Assembly: GCF_009900745.1 (NCBI RefSeq)
Contig: NZ_WXVU01000014.1
Span: forward strand, 62,001 to 126,000
DNA length: 64,000 nucleotides
Direction: 5' to 3'
Origin: Chryseobacterium sp. c4a
GTDB lineage: Bacteria > Bacteroidota > Bacteroidia > Flavobacteriales > Weeksellaceae
A model generated the notes under the pieces. That model had not been told where the DNA came from. It did not search any database and saw only the letters and a program-made list of their open reading frames with translations. Positions within the stretch are counted from its first letter, which is position 1. The number at the start of each line of letters is the position of its first letter. Made by a program: the position numbers and the translations under genes. Positions 35,500 to 43,240 of the stretch are shown here, piece by piece.

Positions 35500-35760
35500 A
35501 AGGCTGGAAGCTGGAAGAGGGAGGATGGAAGTTATATGAGTCTTTAGTATCAATAAAAGGTTAAAAAGATAAAGCCTATGTACAAACAAAAAAGTTACAA
35601 AGCGCTAAGCTCGCAAAGTTATTTAGACTACTGTTTTATTTTTCGTTCACAAGGGCGCTTCGCTCAGCTAAGGATACCCACATCGTTGAGTGAAATGCCT
35701 TTGCAAACATTTTATAAACCGCATTTTTTAAATTCTTTGCGTACGCTGGGTTAGAAAAAC
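35500..35760. repeat. Intergenic repeat segment
   Basis: The 411-bp gap between the MDR and Crp-like genes has no gene. It carries AGGCTGGAAGCTGGAAGAGG (like 32555) and, at 35700-35735, TTTATAAACCGCATTTTTTA, inverted relative to 32640-32690. The stretch TCAGCTAAGG ... GAGTGAAATGCCTTTGC resembles 2970-3020. Confidence 0.5.
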
Positions 35761-35834
35761 CAATCAATAAGCTTCTCTTCTAAATGGTCTGCAAGAAATT
35801 TCCAACTCCCAACATTCCTCTTCCAACCTAAGAA

Positions 35835-36413
35835 CTAACTCTTCTCTTTCAATATTTTAGCTTTTATTCGACTAAGGTGTACTGTTGTAATCCCTAAGTA
35901 AGATGCGATATAATGTTGAGGAACTCTTTTAATGATTTCCGGCTTTTTTTCTGCAAGATTTATGTATCGCTGTTGGGGAGTGTCTTTTATGAATGAAAAA
36001 AAGTGTTTCATATAGTCGAAAATTCGCTCAAAAAGGGCATCCATAAAAAATGTTCTCATTTCAGGATTCTCATACAACTCTTCCAGGAATGCATCGACAT
36101 CTGGTTTTTTAATTTTATACAAAACACAGGGTTCCACGGTCTCGAAAGAAACCATGCTGGGAAGACCTTTTTTAAAGCTTTCCAGGGAAGAAAACATGGT
36201 ATTTTCCAGAAAAAACTGAAAGGTCACATCTTTGCCGTCATTATTATACCAGGCTCTTACAATTCCTTTTTCCAAATAAAAGGCATTAGTAGAAACTTCA
36301 CCTTCGTTTAAAAGCAACGTTTTAGCAGGAACTTCCATTCTTTCAAAGTTGCCTAAAAATTTCCTCCATGTCTCTTTGGAGAAGGGAAATCTGTTTTTGA
36401 TATGTTCAAACAT
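35835..36413 (-). CDS. Crp/Fnr-family cyclic-nucleotide-binding regulator
   Basis: A 192-residue protein. A cNMP-binding jelly roll occupies about 20-115 (LLLNEGEVSTNAFYLEKGIVRAWY). The C-terminal part is a short HTH (about 150-192: VPQHYIASYLGITTVHLSRIKAKI), as in the Bacteroidota-type Crp-like group. It has no Fnr-type cysteine cluster. The effector is unknown, and nothing in the sequence ties it to the MDR gene downstream. Confidence 0.87.
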   Translation of the reverse strand: MFEHIKNRFPFSKETWRKFLGNFERMEVPAKTLLLNEGEVSTNAFYLEKGIVRAWYNNDGKDVTFQFFLENTMFSSLESFKKGLPSMVSFETVEPCVLYKIKKPDVDAFLEELYENPEMRTFFMDALFERIFDYMKHFFSFIKDTPQQRYINLAEKKPEIIKRVPQHYIASYLGITTVHLSRIKAKILKEKS

Positions 36414-36421
36414 CAGGGTAT

Positions 36422-36449
36422 AAAAAAAGAACGGAACAAGTCCGTTCTT
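36422..36449 (-). terminator. Intrinsic terminator of glmM
   Basis: AAGAACGGA (36427-36435) and TCCGTTCTT (36441-36449) are perfect inverted arms. On the minus strand a run of T residues (36422-36428) follows. It lies 11 bp after the glmM stop. Confidence 0.8.
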
Positions 36450-36459
36450 ATCTATTATT

Positions 36460-37842
36460 TTAAATTAAAGTTTTAATCTTAGCGATGATATCATCTCCCA
36501 ATTGATCGGCTTCTTCCTGAGATTTAGCTTCTGTATAAATTCTGATAATCGGCTCTGTATTGGATTTTCTAAGGTGAACCCAATTGTTTTCAAAGTCTAT
36601 TTTCACACCATCTACAGTAGAAACTTCTTCATTTTCATATTCTTTCTCCATTTTGCTTAGGATAGCATCTACATCAATTTCTGGAGTCAGTTCTATTTTC
36701 TTCTTACCCATAAAATAAGCTGGATATCCTGCTCTTAGCTCAGAAACGGTTTTATTTTCTTTTGCTAAATGAGTAAGGAATAGAGCGACTCCTACTAAAG
36801 AGTCTCTTCCGTAGTGAAGATCAGGATAGATAATTCCTCCGTTTCCTTCACCACCAATTACAGCGTTTTTCTCTTTCATTAAAGTTACCACATTTACTTC
36901 TCCTACAGCACTTGCAAAGTATTCTGAATTGTGAGACTGAGCAACATCTCTCAAAGCACGGCTTGAAGAAAGGTTAGAAATTGCGGCTCCTTTTTTATGC
37001 TTTAGTAGATAATCCGCAACAGCTACCAAGGTATATTCTTCACCGAACATTTCTCCTTTTTCATCAATTAAGGCTAATCTATCTACGTCTGGATCTACTA
37101 CAACTCCCAGGTCTGCATTTTCTTTTTTAACCAATTCACAGATGTCTCCCAAATGCTCTTTTAAAGGTTCAGGATTGTGTGGAAAATGGCCTGTTGGTTC
37201 ACAGTATAATTTAACGGTTTCACAACCTAATTTATCCAGTAACATTGGAATAGCGATTCCTCCTGTAGAGTTTACGGCATCCAACACGACTTTAAAGTTT
37301 TTAGCTTTAATAGCTTCCACATCTACCATTGGTAAATCCAGGATCTGCTGAATATGAATATCAAAAGCATCATCTCTTGTTTCGTATTTTCCAAGATCAT
37401 CTACTTCTGCATAGCTGAAGTCTTCACTTTCTGCCAACGCAAGAACATCTGCTCCGTTTTCACCAGTAATGAATTCTCCTTTTTCGTTTAAAAGTTTCAG
37501 GGCATTCCATTGTTTTGGGTTGTGAGATGCAGTAAGAATAATACCTCCATCTGCTTTTAACTCAGGAACCATTATCTCAACGGTAGGAGTTGTAGAAAGG
37601 CCTAAATCAATTACATTGATTCCCAATCCCTGTAATGTTGCTGTTACCAATGAAGAAACCATCTGCCCTGAGATTCTGGCATCTCTTCCTATAACAAGGG
37701 TTAAGTCTTTTTTATTTTTATTGTTTTGAAGCCATGTTCCGAATGCGGAAGCGAATTTTACCACATCTAATGGTGTTAAGTTATCATTCACTTTTCCACC
37801 TATGGTTCCTCGGATTCCCGAAATAGATTTTATTAACGACAT
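36460..37842 (-). CDS. glmM: Phosphoglucosamine mutase
   Basis: A 460-residue cytoplasmic alpha-D-phosphohexomutase that turns glucosamine-6-phosphate into glucosamine-1-phosphate for peptidoglycan and LPS synthesis. The active-site serine is Ser106 in TASHNP, the metal loop DPDVDR is at about 244-249, the sugar-binding loop is GEGNGG, and the phosphate-binding loop RKSNTEPIIRIYTEA lies near the end. The length fits the family. Monocistronic with its own terminator. Confidence 0.93.
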   Translation of the reverse strand: MSLIKSISGIRGTIGGKVNDNLTPLDVVKFASAFGTWLQNNKNKKDLTLVIGRDARISGQMVSSLVTATLQGLGINVIDLGLSTTPTVEIMVPELKADGGIILTASHNPKQWNALKLLNEKGEFITGENGADVLALAESEDFSYAEVDDLGKYETRDDAFDIHIQQILDLPMVDVEAIKAKNFKVVLDAVNSTGGIAIPMLLDKLGCETVKLYCEPTGHFPHNPEPLKEHLGDICELVKKENADLGVVVDPDVDRLALIDEKGEMFGEEYTLVAVADYLLKHKKGAAISNLSSSRALRDVAQSHNSEYFASAVGEVNVVTLMKEKNAVIGGEGNGGIIYPDLHYGRDSLVGVALFLTHLAKENKTVSELRAGYPAYFMGKKKIELTPEIDVDAILSKMEKEYENEEVSTVDGVKIDFENNWVHLRKSNTEPIIRIYTEAKSQEEADQLGDDIIAKIKTLI

Positions 37843-37910
37843 TCTGTTTTATTTCTTTTGATTAGTGTAATAATTTATACGAAACAAAGATACTTAAAAA
37901 GACATTTACC

Positions 37911-38923
37911 TTATAGAATGGGAATCTTTTTTTGAACTTTATCATAAGTATCCTTCACAACTCTCGGAGGAGCAAAACGATAGCCTATATACAACAATCC
38001 ATACATGCTGTTGTTCTCTACTGCCTGATTTCTTGTTTGTTGATAGGTGTAAGCACTGAAATTCATTTTTCCACCAAATAAAAAGCGGTCTGTGTTGTAT
38101 CCTATGTGGAGTCCGCCTTCCATTCTTAAAGTAAGATATTGAGCATTATCCCGAGAACCATCTCCTTTAACATTCCAGAAATTTGAAAACTTTCCACCGA
38201 GTCCGAGGGCTAAATAAGGTGAAATATTTACGTTCTTTCCAAGCACCCAATTGTAAAAATATCCAATATTAGCTCCTATTTTATACTGCATTTCTTTAGC
38301 ACTCTGATCGTCTATTGTATTTCTGAAAATGGTAAGATCATAATCAAGGAACGGAACCCAGCTTCCACTGCTTTTCTTTTGCCATTCTCCTTGGGTATAG
38401 ATAGTTCTTGCGGAAAAGTTTTTATTAAGAATATAAGATGTAGAACCTCCAAAACTCTGTACTCTTAAGTTCGGATATTGCAAATAAGGATCTCCTTCCC
38501 TCCAAGCCGGAAAGAGTTCTTTCATATTTTCAATATGAAACCTTTTACGTTTTTGTAATAGAGATTCTGGATCAATCTGTTGGGAAAAAACCTGACACTG
38601 AAGTCTGTATAAGAGCTGCTTCCTTTCAGATTATTGTCATTATTATCTGCAAAGAAACGGGGTGCAAAGGATATGGTAGCACTTATAATTCTGTAATCTA
38701 TAGAAAAAGAAACCTTTGTTTTGTTGTTGATCGAAAAAATCTGTTTTGTTTCATTTTCCTTTTCTCCCTGTTTGAAAACATAGCTTTCAATATTGGTATC
38801 GAGATTGGCACGAATCATTACCTGATCTGCATAAGACTTGATATCTGTGGTATCTCTTTGCGCATCAACCTGAAGGGCTAACAGCAAAAACAATAAAACA
38901 CATACTCCTCTTGTTAGATTCAA
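37911..38923 (-). pseudogene. DUF4421-like outer-membrane protein gene split by a frameshift
   Basis: Two frames that overlap at 38522-38525 look like the halves of one protein. The upstream half (38522-38923, 133 residues) has a signal peptide ending in VDAQ and breaks off at NLYYKNVKGF. The downstream half (37911-38525, 204 residues) picks up as ENMKELFPAWREGDP with strand-rich, aromatic sequence as in beta-barrels. Adding one base near 38535 joins them smoothly (KGF-x-IENMKELFP), giving about 336 residues, a fitting size for DUF4421. No long homopolymer lies at the break. It may be a true mutation or a sequence error. Confidence 0.7.
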
Positions 38924-38989
38924 CCTGGATATTTTAAATTAAAAAACTGAAATTACTACATTTTTTTCAATTATCCAGTTAAATTCACA

Positions 38990-39142
38990 TTAAGAACACC
39001 CGCAGTCTTTATCGCAACTTGATCTTTTGGAACTGAACTTCTTAGGGGCAAAATTCTTTTTGAATATTTTAAATAAAGAATAACAAGCAAATGCTACTAA
39101 TAAAGCAATCAGTACGTACTGAAAAATTAATGAAGAGTCCAT
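38990..39142 (-). CDS. FeoB-associated Cys-rich small membrane protein
   Basis: A 50-residue protein: one membrane segment (about 5-24, LIFQYVLIALLVAFACYSLF) and a basic cytoplasmic tail that ends in Cys-x3-Cys-x-Cys (SCDKDCGCS). Such proteins regularly follow feoB and may take part in iron handling, as FeoC does elsewhere. Its ATG overlaps the feoB stop codon (TAATG), so translation is coupled. Confidence 0.85.
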   Translation of the reverse strand: MDSSLIFQYVLIALLVAFACYSLFKIFKKNFAPKKFSSKRSSCDKDCGCS

Positions 39143-41175
39143 TACTTTAAAATTTGATATACTATCATCGACACAAAATATGCCAAACCTGTCATCATAG
39201 TCACCTGAAAGCCTGTCCATTTCCAGCTTTTGGTTTCTCTATAGACTACTGCCAGTGTAGACACACACTGCATTGCAAACGCGTAGAACAGAAGCACGGA
39301 AATTCCTGTTGCAAAACTGAAGACTTTCTCTCCGTTTGGTTTTACATCTCTTCTCATCTTATCAATCACTTTTACTTCCGGTGCATCATCTTCAAGGCTA
39401 TACAGCGTTGACATGGTTCCTACGAATACTTCTCTTGCGACAAAGCTGGTCAGAATTCCTACTCCCATTTTCCAATCGTATCCCAGTGGAGCGATCAACG
39501 GCTCAATTCCTTTTCCCATTTTGGCTAGGTAAGAATGATCTAAGTGAACATCTGAAGCAACAAACTCATTGGGCTGTTGTTTTGGCCCAAAATAACTTAA
39601 AACCCAGATAATAATACTTACAATGAAGATTATTTTCCCTGCTCCAGTAATGAAATCCCAAACTTTCCCCAAGACCATTTTGAAGTCATAGCCAAAGAGT
39701 GGTTTCTTATAAGCAGGAAGATCCATTACCAAATAGGTTTTTCCTTTTTCTTTAATAAATCTTTTCAGAATGGCTGCGGAAAATAAGGCAACTAAGAATC
39801 CTAACAGATACATTCCCATTAGCACCAGAGCTTTATATTTTATTCCTAAAAATGACCCTTCTGAAATAATCAATCCAATAATAATACTATATACCGGAAG
39901 TCTCGCTGAACACGTCATAAATGGGGTTACCAAAATCGTCAGCAATCTTTCTTTAACATTCTCAATGTTTCTAGTAGAGATAACGGCTGGAATCGCACAT
40001 GCTGTTCCTGATACCAGAGGAACAATACTTTTCCCGTTCAGTCCAAAAGGACGAAGAAGCCTATCCATCAGGAAAACAACTCTTGCCATATACCCTGAAT
40101 CTTCCAGCAAGTAAAGGAAATAGAGTAAAATTCCGATTTGTGGTGCGAAAACGACAATCCCTCCAATTCCCGGAACAATTCCATTGGAAATTAAAGAGTT
40201 GACCGGGCCATCTGGAAGATGCTCTTTTGTAAAGGTTGAAAGCCATGAGAAGAAACTCTCGATCCAATTCATCGGGTATTCTGCCAAAAAGAAAACACTT
40301 TGGAAAATGATCAATAGAATCAGCATAAAAACAACATATCCCCAGAATTTATGAACTAAAACTTTATCCAGTTTCTCTGTCAACAATTCTTTGAACTGAG
40401 GTTGCTTAGAGATTACATTCTCCAGTATTTTATCTACATTTTGATATCTTCGGACAGTTTCCTGAACTTGCAATCTTTTAGGTACCAGACTTTTAGATTC
40501 AGAATCACCGATCTGATCCATTACCGATTCCAGTTTTCCAAGATCAGTTCCCATTGAAATGCTCATCCAAGCTTTATATTCATTCTCAAAACCTTTGTGA
40601 GATATCAATTTCTGAATAAAATCTTTGTGTTCGTTAGGGGTTTCAAATGAAGCTTTATCTGTTTTCACAAATTCGCTGCTGAAAACAGCTTCTTTCACCT
40701 CATTGATTCCGATCTGTTCTTTAGCATTGGTTTGAATGATCTTAATGCCTAATGCTTCTGAAAATTTTTGAATATCTATGGTAATTCCTCTTCTTTCTGC
40801 TTGGTCAATCTGATTGACGATCAAAATCATAGGAATCCCAAGATCCTGAATCTGCTGAAATAAAAGAAGACCTCTTTTTAAACTTAATGCTTCAAGAATA
40901 TAAACAACTCCTGCGTAGTTCTTCTGTTCATCAATAAGATATTTTGAAAAAATAGCTTCATCCTCTGAACTGGGATATACACTGTAAGAACCCGGAAGGT
41001 CAATAACTTCAACATCTTCATTTTTATAGGTATAGTTTCCCGAATGACTTGCAACGGTAACACCAGCATAATTTCCGGTTTTTTGCTTTTTATTACAAAG
41101 TGCATTAAAAACCGTTGATTTTCCTACATTCGGATTCCCAACTAAAAGTATCTGTTTTTTCTTGTTTGCCTGCAT
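39142..41175 (-). CDS. feoB: Ferrous iron transport protein B
   Basis: A 677-residue inner-membrane Fe(II) permease with a cytoplasmic G domain. G1 is GNPNVGKS (13-20), G3 DLPGSYS and G4 NQID, followed by a helical GDI region, then about eight membrane helices from about residue 270 with the Gate motifs (GTACAIPA, TCSARLPVY). It is the middle gene of feoA-feoB-Cys-rich protein; its start overlaps the feoA stop by one base. Confidence 0.96.
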   Translation of the reverse strand: MQANKKKQILLVGNPNVGKSTVFNALCNKKQKTGNYAGVTVASHSGNYTYKNEDVEVIDLPGSYSVYPSSEDEAIFSKYLIDEQKNYAGVVYILEALSLKRGLLLFQQIQDLGIPMILIVNQIDQAERRGITIDIQKFSEALGIKIIQTNAKEQIGINEVKEAVFSSEFVKTDKASFETPNEHKDFIQKLISHKGFENEYKAWMSISMGTDLGKLESVMDQIGDSESKSLVPKRLQVQETVRRYQNVDKILENVISKQPQFKELLTEKLDKVLVHKFWGYVVFMLILLIIFQSVFFLAEYPMNWIESFFSWLSTFTKEHLPDGPVNSLISNGIVPGIGGIVVFAPQIGILLYFLYLLEDSGYMARVVFLMDRLLRPFGLNGKSIVPLVSGTACAIPAVISTRNIENVKERLLTILVTPFMTCSARLPVYSIIIGLIISEGSFLGIKYKALVLMGMYLLGFLVALFSAAILKRFIKEKGKTYLVMDLPAYKKPLFGYDFKMVLGKVWDFITGAGKIIFIVSIIIWVLSYFGPKQQPNEFVASDVHLDHSYLAKMGKGIEPLIAPLGYDWKMGVGILTSFVAREVFVGTMSTLYSLEDDAPEVKVIDKMRRDVKPNGEKVFSFATGISVLLFYAFAMQCVSTLAVVYRETKSWKWTGFQVTMMTGLAYFVSMIVYQILK

Positions 41176-41429
41176 TAATTCAATTCTTCAACAATGATAT
41201 AATCTCCTTCTTCCTCACGAAGAGCAATCCGGCTTTTCTCAGCTCCAAATTCCACATACATCGGCCCATTGAACGGAGCCTGGTACAAAATCCTGAAAAC
41301 AGTCTCCGGAAGAAGCCCCATTTCAATGATTTTATTGGGCATTTTTAGATGGTCATTATCATATCCCAATATCTTTCCCATTTTGTTTTTGGGAAATCCA
41401 CTTAATTTATGTAATTCTTTCTCTTTCAA
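41175..41429 (-). CDS. feoA: FeoA-domain protein
   Basis: An SH3-like FeoA protein of about 84 residues that supports FeoB in ferrous iron uptake: LSGFPKNKMGKIL, IEMGLLPETVFRIL and VEFGAEKSRIALREEEGDYIIVEEL. The start is uncertain. A TTG at 41453 gives 92 residues, but it lies inside the -7 box at 41451-41458, so I prefer the TTG at 41429 (MKEKELHKLSG). It is the first gene of the feo operon. Confidence 0.85.
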   Translation of the reverse strand: MKEKELHKLSGFPKNKMGKILGYDNDHLKMPNKIIEMGLLPETVFRILYQAPFNGPMYVEFGAEKSRIALREEEGDYIIVEELN

Positions 41430-41450
41430 AGCCCTGATTTTTTGGTAGTG

Positions 41451-41481
41451 CAAATATACGCTATTTAAATTTAATCTAAAT
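41451..41481 (-). promoter_or_regulatory. feo promoter with Fur-like palindrome
   Basis: The minus-strand -7 box TATATTTG lies at 41451-41458. Directly upstream, at 41463-41481, ATTTAAATTTAATCTAAAT is a 19-bp palindrome with one mismatch. It fills the spacer between -7 and -33, a classic repressor site, and its ATTTA/TAAAT arms fit an iron-dependent Fur-type box. Confidence 0.55.
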
Positions 41482-41493
41482 AACGTTTTGCTT

Positions 41494-41536
41494 ATAAAAA
41501 AATCAACCCAAACACATTGCTGTACCTGGGTTGATT
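41494..41536 (-). terminator. Intrinsic terminator of the GLPGLI gene
   Basis: AATCAACCCA (41501-41510) and TGGGTTGATT (41527-41536) are perfect inverted arms, and on the minus strand the stem is followed by a run of T residues (41494-41502). It separates the GLPGLI gene from the feo promoter. Confidence 0.75.
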
Positions 41537-41564
41537 CGGAATATAATTTAGTTGATATGAATGC

Positions 41565-42470
41565 TTATTTTTTCTTTTGAGCTGAAGAAGCTTGTACTTT
41601 TTCGATAGGGTTATCATTGGAGTTATAAAACTCTTTGTAATGCTTTTCCTGTTTTTTCATCATGTCTCCAATTGTTCCATCCATACCTGGAATTGATTTA
41701 GACATCATTTCCTGTGTCATCATCGGGCGTACGGAAGCAAACGGATCTTTCTTGAAATCACTGAATGTTTTTTCAAATTTTTCTCTTGACAGTTCGTTTA
41801 CTTTTGCTGAGACATTCATAAGATTGTCAGCATAAGAAAGTTCTGTATAATCTTTCACTTTTTTATTTCCTTGTAATATCCAGGAATAGTTTTTGTCGGC
41901 ATCTTCAATCTTCACAATAAGCCCCGGTAGTCCATAGAACTTATAAGGGCCATCCTGAAAAGGAATATCTGTACTAAACCAAGCTGTCCAAGTTCTTCCG
42001 CCAAATTCAGTAGTTGCTTTTTGAGCATTATACTCCCCAATTTTTTGCTTATCACCGAGAATATTCCAATTGAACTTTAGGTCTTCGCTATATCCAATAG
42101 TGGTAGGAGTAAAACCATTGGCCACTTTATCTACATATTGAATTTTCATCCCAGGATAAAACTTATATACTTTTGAGGTAATCTTTGGGGCCTTTAAAGA
42201 CTTTGAAAGGTCTTTCATGATCCCTGCTTTTTTCATTGCCTCTATTTCCACTTTCATGATAGAATCTTGCGAAATAATGGTATAATCCTGATAAATAGAT
42301 CTATTTTTATCCGTAATATCTAGAATAGTAATGACCTTATCCAACTTCGCAGAATCTTTCTTTGGTTTAAAAGTCAATTCATAAAAGAATCGGTTAGCCG
42401 TTTCTTTACCATCCTGAGCGTTGGCAAAGGCAAAAAGTGCGATAAGAAATACTGAAAATAGCTTTTTCAT
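41565..42470 (-). CDS. GLPGLI family protein
   Basis: A 301-residue exported protein. The signal peptide is about 1-18 (ALFAFANAQ) and the family signature appears as FYGLPGLIVKIED at about 178. The rest is beta-rich with a charged helical tail (KKQEKHYKEF). Function unknown in general; the genes often stand next to TonB-dependent receptors, and one lies beyond a small reversed gene at 43241-46018. Confidence 0.88.
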   Translation of the reverse strand: MKKLFSVFLIALFAFANAQDGKETANRFFYELTFKPKKDSAKLDKVITILDITDKNRSIYQDYTIISQDSIMKVEIEAMKKAGIMKDLSKSLKAPKITSKVYKFYPGMKIQYVDKVANGFTPTTIGYSEDLKFNWNILGDKQKIGEYNAQKATTEFGGRTWTAWFSTDIPFQDGPYKFYGLPGLIVKIEDADKNYSWILQGNKKVKDYTELSYADNLMNVSAKVNELSREKFEKTFSDFKKDPFASVRPMMTQEMMSKSIPGMDGTIGDMMKKQEKHYKEFYNSNDNPIEKVQASSAQKKK

Positions 42471-42691
42471 TTCTCGATTTTATTAATTAGTAATCACAAT
42501 TGATGATTTGTTACAGTTTTTTTCAATTTATTTTTCTGGAAAAACAGAAAGAGGAGGATTAGAATGAAAGCTAATATTGAATGAATAGTAATTTGTACAA
42601 AAAAATGAAGACAATGGCAAAAATTATGATTCTCTTAAAACATTTTCAGCTGTAAAAGTTTTACCTTTAAGTTTCTCAAAAACAAAATATT

Positions 42692-43189
42692 ATGGATACT
42701 TTATCATAATTTAAAAATGAGCTGGAAGCTGAATATCAGACGACCAGGAAATTCTTTGAAACTTATCCTGACGAAAAAAACGACTATGCTCCCCATGAAA
42801 AAAGTATGAAAATGCTACCACTCGCCACTCATATCGCGGAGATATTTGAATGGCCGAATACAATGCTTAATACATCGGAGCTTGATTTTGCGAATGGTGA
42901 TTATCAACCTAAACAAATTTTTACCCGTGAGGATCTTCTCCAAACTCTTGATCAGAATTTTAGATCTGGAAAAGAGGCTCTTGAAAAGGCTCAAGAAAAT
43001 GATCTTAATGCCAGTTGGGCATTAAAAAATAATGGTCAGGAATTAGCAAAATGGTCTAAATATGAGTCTATTCGTCATGCATTAAACCAAATCACTCACC
43101 ACAGGGCACAATTGGGTGTTTATTACAGAATCAATGACATTCCTTTACCGGGAAGCTATGGCCCTTCTGCTGATCACCAAGCTTTTTAA
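42692..43189 (+). pseudogene. DinB-family protein gene with a stop at codon 6
   Basis: Reading from the ATG at 42692 gives MDTLS, a TAA stop at 42707-42709, then FKNELEAEYQTTRKFFETYP and onward in the same frame to 43189. The segment after the stop is normal for a DinB four-helix protein (about 165 residues), with metal-type His positions in LATHIAEIFEW and ITHHRAQLGVY. A single CAA-to-TAA change would explain it. The next in-frame ATG (42806) would drop the first helix. It sits between two minus-strand genes and shares the terminator at 43208. Confidence 0.75.
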
Positions 43190-43207
43190 AGCTCTATATA
43201 TCTCAAT

Positions 43208-43237
43208 AAAAAACCAATCCGATCGGATTGGTTTTTT
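43208..43237. terminator. Bidirectional intrinsic terminator
   Basis: AAAAAACCAATCCGA and TCGGATTGGTTTTTT form a perfect 30-bp palindrome with A- and T-runs at its ends. It serves both the DinB gene (plus) and the receptor gene (minus). Confidence 0.8.
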
Positions 43238-43240
43238 ATT

